NCBI GenBank assembly: GCA_035547395.1
Contig: DASZVA010000003.1
Span: 91,688 to 155,687, forward strand
Source of the DNA: CALREJ01 sp035547395
GTDB taxonomy: Bacteria > Patescibacteriota > Gracilibacteria > Peribacterales > Peribacteraceae
Length of the DNA: 64,000 nt
Reading direction: 5' to 3'
The first letter of the stretch is position 1. The number at the start of each line of letters is the position of its first letter. Under the pieces are notes generated by a model that saw only the letters and a list, made by a program, of their open reading frames with translations, was not told the DNA's origin and made no database searches. Shown piece by piece: positions 31,103 through 40,107 of this stretch. The translations under genes and the position numbers were made by a program.

Positions 31103-31963
31103 TCACTTCAAAAAATACAATGAGAGCGCCGCGCCCGCCGCACCGCAGTAGATGGCGAACGGCGTGAGGGTGTTGCTGCGGAAATATTTCATGAGGAATT
31201 TCACGGACAGATACGCGGTCACGCCCGAGCAGATAGCGCCGATGATGGCGGGAAGAAGAATGGCATTGCCGCCGCCCGGCACGAAAAGTTCGGGGATCTT
31301 GAGCGCCGCTGCCGCCCCGATAATTGGCGTCGCAAGCAGAAAAGAAAAACGCGCGCTGTCTTCGTGGCTGAGTCCCACAAGAAGGCTGCCGCCCATGGTT
31401 GCACCTGATCGCGAAAATCCCGGAATGAGTGCGATCGTCTGAACCGTGCCGACGATGACTGCCTGCATCCAGGACATTTTCGCAATGCGTGCGTCCGATT
31501 CGGTATCGGGCGTATTCTCCTTTGCTTTGCGCCGCAACACTTCCGCGCCGTAAAGGAGTAATCCATTGAGCATCAGGAAAAACGCCGCAATTTGTGCGGA
31601 CGCAAAGAGCGACTCGAGCGGTTTTTGGAACAGAAGTCCGATGATGCCTGCGGGAATCGTGCCCACCACGAGCAGCCAGCCGAGCTTTGCCTGCGGATCG
31701 GTTTCGTTGATCGCGCGATCCCGCAGCGACCTCCCGAGTCCCATCAGAATCGCCACCCAGTCGCGCCAGAAAAATCCGAGCAGCACGATCGCCGTCGCCA
31801 GATGCGTCGCGACAAGGAATGGCAGGAAGGAGGGATTGTCGCGCTGGATGTTCCATCCCAGAAGTCCCGGCAGGATGACCGAATGTCCGAGGCTGGAAAT
31901 CGGAAACAACTCGGAGAATCCCTGCAGGAGTCCGAGGATGATGGCTTGGGGGATGGAGATCAT
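31103..31963 (-). CDS. uppP: Undecaprenyl-diphosphatase
   Basis: A 286-residue, about eight-helix BacA/UppP protein. It recycles undecaprenyl-PP to the monophosphate for wall and glycan synthesis, and overexpression gives bacitracin resistance. Signatures: IILGLLQGFSELFPISSLGHSVIL (the Glu-rich EFLPISS-type motif, here ELFPISS) and IPGFSRSGATMGGSLLVGL (PGxSRSG motif). Upstream, the AAGCTAGAAGCC-type repeat reaches to within about ten bases of the ATG. An extra GTG/ATG choice is not apparent. Confidence 0.95.
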   Translation of the reverse strand: MISIPQAIILGLLQGFSELFPISSLGHSVILPGLLGWNIQRDNPSFLPFLVATHLATAIVLLGFFWRDWVAILMGLGRSLRDRAINETDPQAKLGWLLVVGTIPAGIIGLLFQKPLESLFASAQIAAFFLMLNGLLLYGAEVLRRKAKENTPDTESDARIAKMSWMQAVIVGTVQTIALIPGFSRSGATMGGSLLVGLSHEDSARFSFLLATPIIGAAAALKIPELFVPGGGNAILLPAIIGAICSGVTAYLSVKFLMKYFRSNTLTPFAIYCGAAGAALSLYFLK

Positions 31964-31969
31964 GGCGTC

Positions 31970-32005
31970 AGCTTATAGCTTTTGGCTTCTAGCTTCTAGC
32001 GTCTC
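31970..32005. repeat. AGCTTATAGCTTTTGGCTTC repeat in uppP leader
   Basis: GCTTATAGCTTTTGGCTTCT and AGCTTCTAGC units, the same family as the pyrD leader at 22625, but on the opposite strand, so both precede a start codon in the same sense. Confidence 0.7.
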
Positions 32006-32021
32006 ATGATTGTGAGATGGC

Positions 32022-32120
32022 AAGCATGTCATGGTGAGCGGAGACGAACCATCACATTTGTCCTGTGTCGCACTTCGTCTCCGCTAATGACCAAGACCAG
32101 AGGTGCTCAGCGTGACACGT
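32022..32120. repeat. GTGTCATGGTGAG-type dispersed repeat, copy 3
   Basis: ATGTCATGGTGAGCGGAGAC, CGAACCATCACA, then TGTCGCACTTCGTCTCCGCT and a final CAGCGTGACACG. The two halves are inverted. Confidence 0.7.
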
Positions 32121-32152
32121 AAGTTTCCTCCGATGCCGACGTCAGAGGATGC

Positions 32153-33235
32153 ATGCCAGACGAAAACGGATCCGCGTTGTCGCTCCAACAATTTCTCTGG
32201 CGCGTGTTTCTGGGCGTCCTGATCACGCTTGCCTTGATCGTTGCGGCGATTTTTCTGTGGTACACGGCTGAGGCGTTACTGCTCGGACTCGCGGGGATTC
32301 TGTTGGCCATCGCTCTCTGCGGGTTGGCCCGGCTGGTCCGCATCGTTCTGCCCGTCAGCCGCCCGGCATCCCTCGCCATTGTCTTTTTACTGATCATCGG
32401 GCTCGCGACGATCGCGTTCTGGCTGCTCGCGCCGTCGGCGGTCAATGAAGCGCAGCAGCTGACGTCCGCCTTGCCCAAAGCGGTCGGAGAATTGCAGTCC
32501 TGGATAGTGCGGCAGCCGTGGATGCAGCAGTTGTTGTCTTTTCTGTCGGTGAATAATCAGGGAACGGGCGCTTTCGATCTTCTCGGCCAACTCACGAACA
32601 TCTTCTCCACGACGTATCTGATCGTCTTCGAGGCGCTCATCGTGATCTTCATGGGTATCGCGCTCGCCATCGAACCGCGCACGTACATGGACGGCGCGCT
32701 ACTGCTGCTTCCCCCCGTTCACCGGCCGCGCATCCGGCAGATTCTCGACGAACTGCACGTCACGCTTCTGCGATGGATCACCGGTCAATTTCTGTCGATG
32801 GTTTCCGTCGGACTTCTGACGTTTTTCGGACTCCTCATCCTGCAGATGCCGCTCGCGTTTTCGCTCAGCCTGATCGCAGGCGTACTGGAATTCATTCCGA
32901 CGATCGGCCCGATCATCGGCGTGGTGCCGGCTCTGCTCATCGCCTTGCTCAAAGGTCCCTTCACGGTTTTTCTGGTGGCCGTCGTGTATATCATCGTCCA
33001 TGTGATCGAGGGCTATCTCCTCATGCCTTTCATTCACCGCTACACGGTGTCGCTGCCGCCGGTCGTCACGGTAATCGTACTCGTCTCGTTCGGCTTCACG
33101 CTCGGGCCTCTCGGACTCCTGCTTGCAACGCCCATCACCGCCATGGTGCTCGTGCTCATCAAGATGGTGTATCTGGAAGGCGTTCTGAAAGAGCGAACGG
33201 TTCTCCCCGGCGAGCACACGGCGCGGCGGCATTGA
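32153..33235 (+). CDS. AI-2E family transporter
   Basis: 360 residues, about eight helices, in the PerM/YdiK/TqsA superfamily. Two N-terminal helix pairs (FLGVLITLALIVAAIFLWYTAEALLLGLAGILLAIAL) precede a long extracytoplasmic helical region (LTSALPKAVGELQSWIVRQPW). The family-typical C-terminus follows: FIPTIGPIIGVVPALLIAL and LMPFIHRYTVSLPPVVTVIVLV. Members are proposed to export AI-2, small organics or to exchange Na+/H+; the substrate here is unknown. A tight run with the DoxX and methyltransferase genes follows. Confidence 0.88.
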   Translation: MPDENGSALSLQQFLWRVFLGVLITLALIVAAIFLWYTAEALLLGLAGILLAIALCGLARLVRIVLPVSRPASLAIVFLLIIGLATIAFWLLAPSAVNEAQQLTSALPKAVGELQSWIVRQPWMQQLLSFLSVNNQGTGAFDLLGQLTNIFSTTYLIVFEALIVIFMGIALAIEPRTYMDGALLLLPPVHRPRIRQILDELHVTLLRWITGQFLSMVSVGLLTFFGLLILQMPLAFSLSLIAGVLEFIPTIGPIIGVVPALLIALLKGPFTVFLVAVVYIIVHVIEGYLLMPFIHRYTVSLPPVVTVIVLVSFGFTLGPLGLLLATPITAMVLVLIKMVYLEGVLKERTVLPGEHTARRH

Positions 33236-33246
33236 TCACGGTCCGG

Positions 33247-33720
33247 ATGGATCCTATCATGACGTCGATCTTCCCCCCGTTTTCCATGATCTCTTCCATG
33301 AACCGTTTTGCAGACTGGGGTCTGCTGCTTCTGCGCATCGTCATCGGCGTCATTTTCATCATGCACGGACAGATGAAGTGGGGCATTTGGTCGGCGCCCG
33401 CCGGTGCGATGTCGACCACGATGCTGACGCTCTTCAAGGTGCTCTCGATCGTCGAGCCGCTGCTTGGCATCGCGATCATCCTCGGTGTCTTCACCGAGTG
33501 GGCATCGCTCATTCTCGCCCTCGACATGCTCGGCGCGATGTTCTTCAAGATCAGCGGCGGCACCGCCTTCATCGGCCACCAGACGACGGGCTGGGAATTC
33601 GACCTCACGCTCTTTGCGGCCAACATCATCCTGCTCATGCACGGTGCGGGACTGCTCTCGCTTGACCGTTTGTGGAAGAAAAAAAGCGGCAGCGGCAGCA
33701 TCACGACCGTCAAAGCCTGA
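33247..33720 (+). CDS. DoxX family membrane protein
   Basis: 157 residues from ATG 33247 (33259 is an in-frame alternative). Four hydrophobic helices with DoxX-like features: WGLLLLRIVIGVIFIMHGQMKWG, KVLSIVEPLLGIAIILGVFTEWASLILALDMLGAMFFK and WEFDLTLFAANIILLMHGAGLLSLDRL. DoxX-like proteins are often linked to thiol/oxidative stress complexes. It starts 11 bases after the AI-2E gene and ends two bases before the methyltransferase GTG. Confidence 0.85.
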   Translation: MDPIMTSIFPPFSMISSMNRFADWGLLLLRIVIGVIFIMHGQMKWGIWSAPAGAMSTTMLTLFKVLSIVEPLLGIAIILGVFTEWASLILALDMLGAMFFKISGGTAFIGHQTTGWEFDLTLFAANIILLMHGAGLLSLDRLWKKKSGSGSITTVKA

Positions 33721-33722
33721 TC

Positions 33723-34265
33723 GTGTCATCCGTTCTTCTCGATGCCCTCATCGGCGTGATTGCAGTTGCGACTCTGCTCCTTGCGATCGCTGCCGTCTGG
33801 GGGCTTTTTCTGAAGGTACCGAGCATGCCGACGCCGATGCCTGTCGTGCGCACGATGATCGATCTCGCGCACCTTGCTGGTCATGAAACGATTTTGGATT
33901 TGGGAGCGGGGGACGGGCGGTTGCTCATCGAAGCAAAGCGGAAACATCCGCCCGTCAGAGCGATCGGTTGCGAGCTGAATCCGCCGGTCTGGTTACTTGG
34001 GATTCTTCGTGGGATCTTCAGTCGAGTGAAGATTGAACTGCACCTGCGATCATTGCTGCAGGAAGATCTGTCGCAGACGGATGTCGTCTTCCTCTATCTC
34101 TTTCCCGAGCTGCTGCAGGCACTCACGGAAAAATTCAACCGGGAACTCAAGCCCGGGACGCGGATCATTTCCTATATGTTTCGTCTGAAGGACCGTGAAC
34201 CGATCGAGACGAAGGAAGTGCGGGGATATTGGGGAAAGGCGCACGTATATGTGTATCGGTGGTAG
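33723..34265 (+). CDS. Membrane-anchored class I methyltransferase
   Basis: 180 residues from GTG 33723. One N-terminal transmembrane helix (ALIGVIAVATLLLAIAAVWGLFL) is followed by a SAM-binding domain (ETILDLGAGDGRLLIEAKRK, AIGCELNPPVWLLG, DVVFLYLFPELLQAL). The single anchor plus small methyltransferase resembles proteins predicted to modify lipids or membrane-proximal substrates. Two bases separate it from the DoxX stop, so the trio is a likely operon. Substrate unknown. Confidence 0.8.
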   Translation: MSSVLLDALIGVIAVATLLLAIAAVWGLFLKVPSMPTPMPVVRTMIDLAHLAGHETILDLGAGDGRLLIEAKRKHPPVRAIGCELNPPVWLLGILRGIFSRVKIELHLRSLLQEDLSQTDVVFLYLFPELLQALTEKFNRELKPGTRIISYMFRLKDREPIETKEVRGYWGKAHVYVYRW

Positions 34266-34440
34266 GGCATTTTCTCTCGCGTGCCATACACCCATACACC
34301 AGTGAATGGGTGTAAGAAAAAGAGTCATACCTATGCATCATTTTTGCGATATCTTACAGGCGTCCCTGCAGGTGTTTACATACTCATATATGCTTATATG
34401 AGTCTATTGTGATGAGCGGCGTATCGTCACACGGAACCGC
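34266..34440. other. Non-coding spacer with several small hairpins
   Basis: Inverted repeats TACACCCAT/ATGGGTGTA (34286-34313), ACTCATATA/TATATGAGT (about 34382-34403) and ATGAGCGG/CCGCTCAT spanning the comEC stop. None has a convincing T run; convergent-gene spacer. Confidence 0.5.
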
Positions 34441-35946
34441 TCATGCCAACCTCATTTGCATTCTTTGTTTTCGTCGGCTGTATTCCAGAAGTGCGATGAT
34501 GAGCACGGTGTAGTACGCCGCTAGCAGCGGCAGGCTGAGTGAGGGGATTTGCAGCGAAGCACCGGGAATCATCGATAAGCGTTCGGCGATCGCGATGATG
34601 AAATGCAAAAGCCCCCATGCCGGGAATGCGACGAGCTGTCCGAGCGGGAAAGCGATCATGCTGATGACGGTACCGAGGAATCCAAAGAGCATCGCAAGCG
34701 GGATCAACGGTTCAATCAGAATATTTGCGACGGGCGAGACAACCGACAGCATGCCGAAGACAAAGACGACCCACGGCATCGCAAACGCCTGTGCCGCGAT
34801 CGTCATCATCAATGCGTCGCGCAGGCTGAAGGTGTTCGGCACGTTTTTCAGAAGCCTCTCCAGAAGCGGCGCGCATTCGGTGAGCCCGATGACGGCGAGA
34901 AAGGAGAGCTGGAATCCCGCGTCGTCCCAGAGCATTGCCGGATTCCAGAGCAGCATCGCACTTGCCGCCCAGAGGATCAGAAGCCGGGCATGCGGCATGC
35001 GCCCGGTCTGGAGTGCGATGAGTCCCAAAATACCCATGATGGCGGCTCGCACGACCGAGGCCGACGCGCCGACAAGCAGCGTGAAGAGGACGATCGCCGT
35101 GATGGTGGGAATCAATCGCCACTTGAGCGGTAGAAAAAACAGAAGCGAACCGATCAGCGTGATCACGATCGTGATGTTGAAGCCCGAGATCGCGACGATG
35201 TGCGTGAGGCCGGTCTGCTTAAAGGCTACCGTGATGTGATCCGGCATGCCGCGCCGCGATCCGGTGAGCAGTCCCGCAAGGAACGATGCTTCGGGTTCCG
35301 GATAGAGCTCGTTGATGCGTGTTTCAAAGCGGGTTTTTACTGAGGCGAGTGTCGAGACCAGAGGATTGCCGTGACCTGCACCCACAAACGCGATCGATCG
35401 TGCGCGCAGCGTAGAGAAGATCCGATAGCGGCTGAGGTACGCGCCGTAGTCGAACCCGTCACCGGAAGCGGGGTGTTCAAGTGGTCCCGTCACGCGCACT
35501 TCGTCCCCGTAGGAATAGCGCGGCCACATCCGCAGATCTGTGACGAGCGTTCTGCCGGTGACGGGGATCGTCTTTCCATTGATCGTCACCGTCTGCGCGG
35601 CAACGGTGTAGCGCATCGAGGTCGGGCGATCGTCCGGCGGCTCACTGACAATGCCGGTGAGCGTCACCGTCTGTCCGACGTAGGCGTCGACGGTAGAGGA
35701 AGTCGGAACGTGCGTCGTGCGTGCGACCGTGAGGAATGCGGCGGTGAGGCCGATGGATGAGGCAATGAGAAGAACCGAGGTTATTCGTGTGCGCTGGAAA
35801 AAGATACCGACCGTACCGAGTGCGCCAACGGAACCGAGGGTGATCCACAAGACAGCCGGATATGTCGTACTCTGCCACCATTGCAGAACGAAGACAGCCA
35901 GCAGAAAAGAGCCGAGGAGGGAATACGAAATATGTGATGCTTTCAT
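34441..35946 (-). CDS. comEC: ComEC/Rec2-type competence protein (core, no MBL domain)
   Basis: 501 residues from MKASHISYSLLGSFLL. An N-terminal DUF4131/OB-like region (about residues 60-190; VGQTVTLTGIVSEPPDDRPTS) precedes the competence domain: SFLAGLLTGSRRGMPDHITVAFKQTGLTHIVAISGFNITIV (ISGxN/H motif), about eight more helices, and DAGFQLSFLAVIGL. ComEC forms the inner-membrane channel for DNA uptake. The C-terminal metallo-beta-lactamase nuclease domain of long ComEC is missing, as in other short forms. Start ATG 35946 overlaps the rsmA stop as ATGA. The longer frame from 35973 would overlap rsmA further. Confidence 0.9.
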   Translation of the reverse strand: MKASHISYSLLGSFLLAVFVLQWWQSTTYPAVLWITLGSVGALGTVGIFFQRTRITSVLLIASSIGLTAAFLTVARTTHVPTSSTVDAYVGQTVTLTGIVSEPPDDRPTSMRYTVAAQTVTINGKTIPVTGRTLVTDLRMWPRYSYGDEVRVTGPLEHPASGDGFDYGAYLSRYRIFSTLRARSIAFVGAGHGNPLVSTLASVKTRFETRINELYPEPEASFLAGLLTGSRRGMPDHITVAFKQTGLTHIVAISGFNITIVITLIGSLLFFLPLKWRLIPTITAIVLFTLLVGASASVVRAAIMGILGLIALQTGRMPHARLLILWAASAMLLWNPAMLWDDAGFQLSFLAVIGLTECAPLLERLLKNVPNTFSLRDALMMTIAAQAFAMPWVVFVFGMLSVVSPVANILIEPLIPLAMLFGFLGTVISMIAFPLGQLVAFPAWGLLHFIIAIAERLSMIPGASLQIPSLSLPLLAAYYTVLIIALLEYSRRKQRMQMRLA

Positions 35947-36752
35947 ACGCGGAGTGTTGCGAGCGTAATCCATTCATCGATCGAAAGCGTCTGCGGGCGG
36001 CGCGTGCCTTCGATACCGGCTTTGTCGAGCATCTCCAGCCCACCGGGCAGCGATGCGAACGTGTTTCGCAGCATCTTGCGCTTCTGTCCGAACGAGAGCT
36101 TCGCGAGACTGAGCAGTGCGTCGAATGTCTGCGCGTCGGCCTTGGGTTCCGCGAAGCAGTCGATGTGCAACACGGCGGAATCAACTTTCGGTGGCGGCAG
36201 AAACGCTTTCGGCGGCACTTTCGTCACGATCCTCGGAGTTCCGAAAAATCCGACGATGACAGTCAGCAGTCCCGCATTCTTGGTATCGACAATTTTCTCC
36301 GCCACCTCGCGCTGAATGAGCAGAGTGAGCGACAACGGCGCGCGGGAGGATTCCAGAAACGCATGCCGCAGCAGCGGGGACGTGATGTGATAGGGGATGT
36401 TCGCGACGATCTTGTAAGGCTTCTGCGGGAAGCTCGCCTGCAACGCATTGCCGCGCACAACGGTGGGCAAGTGCGGGGATTCTCCCTCCTTCAAATATTC
36501 CTGCAGCAGCGGAATGACATTCGGATCGATCTCGATCGTCGTCACATTCTTCGTGCGCTTGAGCAGCTCCAGCGTCAGAATGCCGATGCCGGCACCGATC
36601 TCCACGACGTCGTCGTCTTCCTTCACGTTCGCCGTCTCCAGGATGGCGTCGAGCACGGACTGATCGATGAGAAAATGCTGGCCGAGATCGGTATTCATGA
36701 TCAGTCCGTGCTCTTTGCAGAACTGCCGGACATGCGAGGCAAGATCCTTCAT
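35943..36752 (-). CDS. rsmA: 16S rRNA m6(2)A1518/A1519 dimethyltransferase
   Basis: A 269-residue KsgA/RsmA protein. N-terminal LGQHFLIDQSVLDAILE, SAM loop VVEIGAGIGILTLELLK, TTIEIDPNVIPLL, catalytic NIPYHITSPLLRH (NIPY motif) and the C-terminal helical domain with LSFGQKRKMLRNTFA. It dimethylates two adenines in helix 45 during late 30S assembly. Translationally coupled to comEC (4-base overlap). Confidence 0.95.
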   Translation of the reverse strand: MKDLASHVRQFCKEHGLIMNTDLGQHFLIDQSVLDAILETANVKEDDDVVEIGAGIGILTLELLKRTKNVTTIEIDPNVIPLLQEYLKEGESPHLPTVVRGNALQASFPQKPYKIVANIPYHITSPLLRHAFLESSRAPLSLTLLIQREVAEKIVDTKNAGLLTVIVGFFGTPRIVTKVPPKAFLPPPKVDSAVLHIDCFAEPKADAQTFDALLSLAKLSFGQKRKMLRNTFASLPGGLEMLDKAGIEGTRRPQTLSIDEWITLATLRV

Positions 36753-36812
36753 ACGCGCAGCGTAGAACGTGAGGGGTAAAATCGGAAGTGAACGAGCGTC
36801 CCTTCGTGGGTC

Positions 36813-36885
36813 CGCGTGTCATGGTGAGGTGCCACAAAGTGGCCACGAACCATCACGCGGAGCACCTCAGGATGACAAGTAGAGA
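36813..36885. repeat. GTGTCATGGTGAG-type dispersed repeat, copy 4
   Basis: GTGTCATGGTGAGGTGCCAC, AAGTGGCCACGAACCATCAC, then AGCACCTCAGGATGACA. In the spacer between rsmA and the SLH gene. Confidence 0.75.
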
Positions 36886-36941
36886 ATCGGGCAAGGGGAA
36901 TCTTGTCATTTTTTTTACAAACGGTTGTCTACAATGGCGAT

Positions 36942-38762
36942 ATGCGCACATACCTCATTCCATTATCGGCCCTTTCGTTGATTCTTCCGGCGGCTGCAGC
37001 GCTGGCGCAGAGCGCGAGCAGTAGCAGCAGCTCGTCGAGTATGAGTTCCGTCTCGAGCTCGCTCTCGAGCATGTCTTCTTCCTCGCTCAGTTCGAATCCT
37101 TCGAGCATGAGCAGCAGCTCGCTTTCGTCGCGTTCCTCAAGCGTGAGCTCGAATCCCGCGCAGGTGAGCTATGACGCATCCGCCATCACGCGGTACAGCG
37201 ACACGGCCAATTGGGACCTGCCGACGCGCGTCGCGGTTTCCATTCTCACGCAGGCCGGCGTCGTGCAGGGTGATCCGACCGGCACCTACCGTGCGCAGGA
37301 TCATCTGAACCGCGCGGAATTCATGCAGATTGCCATGCGTCTGCTGCCGGCTCCGAGCGGACAGATCTTCATGAACTGCTTTCCGGACGTCCCGTCGGGC
37401 ACCTGGTACGAAGAACCGGTCTGCCGCGCAAAGTCGCTCGGCATCGTCCGCGGAAACGTCGATACGTCCGTCTCGCCCGACAAGTGGCTCTTTGAGCCGG
37501 GCCGCGACGTGAACTATGAAGAAGCGGTGAAGGTTCTCGACAAGATCTACGCGCTGCCCGCGACCGAGATCAACGGCAACCAATGGTATGTGCCGTTTAT
37601 CAACGCGGCGCATGAGAAGGGAATCGATCTGCCAGGCCTCATTCCCGGCGACAAAATCACGCGCGGCGAAATGGCCCAGTTGACGGCCAACTTCTATGCT
37701 TACGCGACGGGCAATCTTGATGTGCTGCGCGTCGCGGAAGGTCTGTCGACGTCCTCTGCATCATCGACTTCTTCCGTTTCCTCCACATCCTCTGCATCTT
37801 CTACGTCTTTGTCCTCTCCATCCTCTTCATCCTCCACATCCGCGATCTACGATCAGATGACCGATCGCAGCGTGCAGCCGAATATTCTTCTTCTCAGTCA
37901 GACGACGCCGATCCTCGCCGGCGCGAAATTCTTCAGCAACAATGAACCTCTCGACGTGAATAGCCTTACCATAAACCTTGCGAATCCCGTGAGCTCCATT
38001 GACTCTTTCCTCATCTACGACGGCAGCGGCCGCTATCTGGGCACGGCATCGCAGGTGTCCGGATCGAAGACCGCCTACAAAGCGCCCCTCGCATCCGGCG
38101 TGTATTCGTTCGGCAGGCGCGTTGATTCGACCGTCTATGTGCGCGCCCGACTGAAGGGCTATGACAGCGGCGGCGTGAGCGGCGAGAACGTGCAGATCAG
38201 CAGTGTCCAGCTCAATGGTACCGGGCAGTGGAGCGACAGCACGTATACGTCGAGCTCCAGCGATGTGTATCCGATTTCCGAGACGGCGCGCGGCACGATC
38301 ACGTCCGTGACGAACGCAGGCACCAGTAGTCAGCTGATCTCCTCCGGCACCGACCAGCTGCTCGGCAAATTCCAGTTCAACGCGCAGACCACCGACGGCC
38401 AGGCCAAGGTCAAAATCACACAGCTGATTTTGCAGGCCAATGCGACCAACGGCGTGACGCTGAGCAACGTACAGCTGCGTTCCGGCAACAACACGACAAC
38501 ATCCAACTGCACGGTCTCGGGCAACACTGTCACATGCGCATCGATCCCGTCCGATATCGGTACGGTCAGCGGATCTGCGACGATCAGCGTCTACGGCGAT
38601 GTCTCAATCTCATCCGGTGCGGTGAATCCGACGCTCCAGCTCTCGATCAATAACGGCGGCAACACGGCCTCCGCCGGCGACGTGACTTGGACGGACGGCA
38701 CGACGACCTTCACCTGGCTCCCGCTCTCGTCACCGATTGTCCGCGGGACGCAGTTCCAATAA
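36942..38762 (+). CDS. S-layer homology protein with Ser-rich linkers
   Basis: 606 residues from MRTYLIPLSALSLILPAAAALA. A signal peptide (to about 22) is followed by a Ser-rich low-complexity stretch (about 24-78) and three SLH repeats (about 80-255): YSDTANWDLPTRVAVSILTQ, CFPDVPSGTWYEEPVCRAK and WYVPFINAAHEKGIDLPG. A second Ser/Thr-rich linker precedes a beta-rich C-terminal domain (about 310-606) with repeated Thr/Ser/Asn-rich strands. SLH domains bind pyruvylated wall polymers and hold S-layers. Likely a surface protein of the cell or attachment layer. The frame from 36903 is longer but lacks a signal peptide start. Confidence 0.88.
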   Translation: MRTYLIPLSALSLILPAAAALAQSASSSSSSSSMSSVSSSLSSMSSSSLSSNPSSMSSSSLSSRSSSVSSNPAQVSYDASAITRYSDTANWDLPTRVAVSILTQAGVVQGDPTGTYRAQDHLNRAEFMQIAMRLLPAPSGQIFMNCFPDVPSGTWYEEPVCRAKSLGIVRGNVDTSVSPDKWLFEPGRDVNYEEAVKVLDKIYALPATEINGNQWYVPFINAAHEKGIDLPGLIPGDKITRGEMAQLTANFYAYATGNLDVLRVAEGLSTSSASSTSSVSSTSSASSTSLSSPSSSSSTSAIYDQMTDRSVQPNILLLSQTTPILAGAKFFSNNEPLDVNSLTINLANPVSSIDSFLIYDGSGRYLGTASQVSGSKTAYKAPLASGVYSFGRRVDSTVYVRARLKGYDSGGVSGENVQISSVQLNGTGQWSDSTYTSSSSDVYPISETARGTITSVTNAGTSSQLISSGTDQLLGKFQFNAQTTDGQAKVKITQLILQANATNGVTLSNVQLRSGNNTTTSNCTVSGNTVTCASIPSDIGTVSGSATISVYGDVSISSGAVNPTLQLSINNGGNTASAGDVTWTDGTTTFTWLPLSSPIVRGTQFQ

Positions 38763-38789
38763 ACACGCACCTTCATCCATCAGCAAAAC

Positions 38790-38817
38790 GGAGCGCCGAT
38801 CAGGCGCTTCGTTTTTT
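38790..38817. terminator. Intrinsic terminator after SLH gene
   Basis: GGAGCGCC pairs with GGCGCTTC around GATCA, then GTTTTTT. The convergent aminotransferase stop codon (TGA at 38800-38802) lies inside the stem. Confidence 0.85.
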
Positions 38818-40041
38818 GTTAACCGCAAATTCCTCTTTGTATGGTTGTATTTTTTCCACGAATTCGTCCATACGACTTGTTTGTAGTCTGCCCAGATTCA
38901 ATCGGGCGCCCGGTTCATCATCGGCTCCAAATTTCGCGAGATAAATCTTTGCATTTTTCTGCATGCGATTCAGCGTGTATTGAGTGTATGGAAGCAGGAC
39001 GAAATGTGCGTTTCCGTTAAGATACGGTGTCCATTCCGGGATGCGCTCATGGAGCATCTGTCGTCTTGTTTCGTGCTGAAGACGAATATCCCTCCACACT
39101 TTTAACATCTGGCCTCCGCGGGTTTTCTGTACTCTTCGAATGGTGAATGCACCCAATGCATCGGCATGAAGCGGCAGGGCTTCGGATAACTGAGTCAATT
39201 GTGATTGGTCGAGTTGGCGCTGTTTTTCATTTTCCGACATGATACATGCAAGACCAGCGCGCCATCCTTGTATGCAGTATGCTTTGGATGCAGAAACTCC
39301 CACAGCGTGACCGACGCCGAGTTTTGAAAAGATTCGACTTGGATATGCGTCTTCCCATGGCTCACCGACGAAGCCGGGGAAAGATATATCCAAGAGCGGA
39401 ATGTGTCCCTTTTCAGCGCAGAACATGGCCAATTCTGTCCATTGATCAACGGTGAGATCTTTTCCGGTTGGGTTATGACATGCCGCCTGCAGCAACAGAA
39501 TACAAGAACGTCTTGTATCGCTTGCAACATCTATGATGTCTTCAATGCTTGCTTCATTATTGTCCAAGTACTGTGCTTTGAGAACTTTATAACCGCATTG
39601 CTCTGCAATGATTTCATGATTCGGCCAACTTGGATCGGGAACGATGACCGGCATATCCTTCGTGATCTTCATTCTTTGCATGAATGCCGAGTCTTTGGAT
39701 TTCATGAATTCCAATAGGTAGCGCAGCGCGCCGGACCCTCCATGCGATGCAAATGTGGCAGCGTGAATTTCCTCTTTAAACAGTAAATCGAGTATCACCT
39801 GCGCGAATTCAGCTTGTCTCTTGGTGATGGATTCGTACATAGCTTCATGCAAGATAGAGGGGCCTATCTTTCTCAAAACATCATGGACCGGTTCGGCGAA
39901 ATACGGACCTCCTCTTTTATTAAAAAGAGTCCCGGTTGTCAGATTGAAGGCATCCTTTCCTGCTTTACGCGCAAGATTATCGACATAGAAGATCCTGTCG
40001 GTTTCCTGATATTCATACGGCGGTTGGCCACTGATACTCAT
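38800..40041 (-). CDS. Class I/II PLP aminotransferase, aspartate/aromatic type
   Basis: 413 residues. FNLTTGTLFNKRGGPYF near the N-terminus, VIVPDPSWPNHEIIAEQCGY, ACHNPTGKDLTVDQW (HNPTG), PLLDISFPGFVGE (Asp pairing with the pyridine N; Phe where Tyr is usual) and the Lys site VGVSASKAYCIQGWRAG. ARLNLGRL near the end supplies the Arg that binds the carboxylate. The order matches the alpha family close to aspartate and aromatic aminotransferases. Base composition is AT-richer than the neighbours, so recent acquisition is possible. Specific substrate not decidable. Confidence 0.85.
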   Translation of the reverse strand: MSISGQPPYEYQETDRIFYVDNLARKAGKDAFNLTTGTLFNKRGGPYFAEPVHDVLRKIGPSILHEAMYESITKRQAEFAQVILDLLFKEEIHAATFASHGGSGALRYLLEFMKSKDSAFMQRMKITKDMPVIVPDPSWPNHEIIAEQCGYKVLKAQYLDNNEASIEDIIDVASDTRRSCILLLQAACHNPTGKDLTVDQWTELAMFCAEKGHIPLLDISFPGFVGEPWEDAYPSRIFSKLGVGHAVGVSASKAYCIQGWRAGLACIMSENEKQRQLDQSQLTQLSEALPLHADALGAFTIRRVQKTRGGQMLKVWRDIRLQHETRRQMLHERIPEWTPYLNGNAHFVLLPYTQYTLNRMQKNAKIYLAKFGADDEPGARLNLGRLQTSRMDEFVEKIQPYKEEFAVNKKRSA

Positions 40042-40107
40042 AAGTGAGCGAGTATACGCACGTCAAAAAAACATAACAAGAATCTTTTTGCAAAGCAAAG
40101 CCATTCT

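Noticed and set aside
30870..31856. 328-codon minus-strand frame with GTDGTD repeats
   Set aside because: Its repeats are the GGTACCGACGGGACC spacer element translated, and the rest is an alternative frame of uppP.
34266..34440. Riboswitch or structured RNA in the spacer
   Set aside because: Only small unrelated hairpins; no known aptamer motif.
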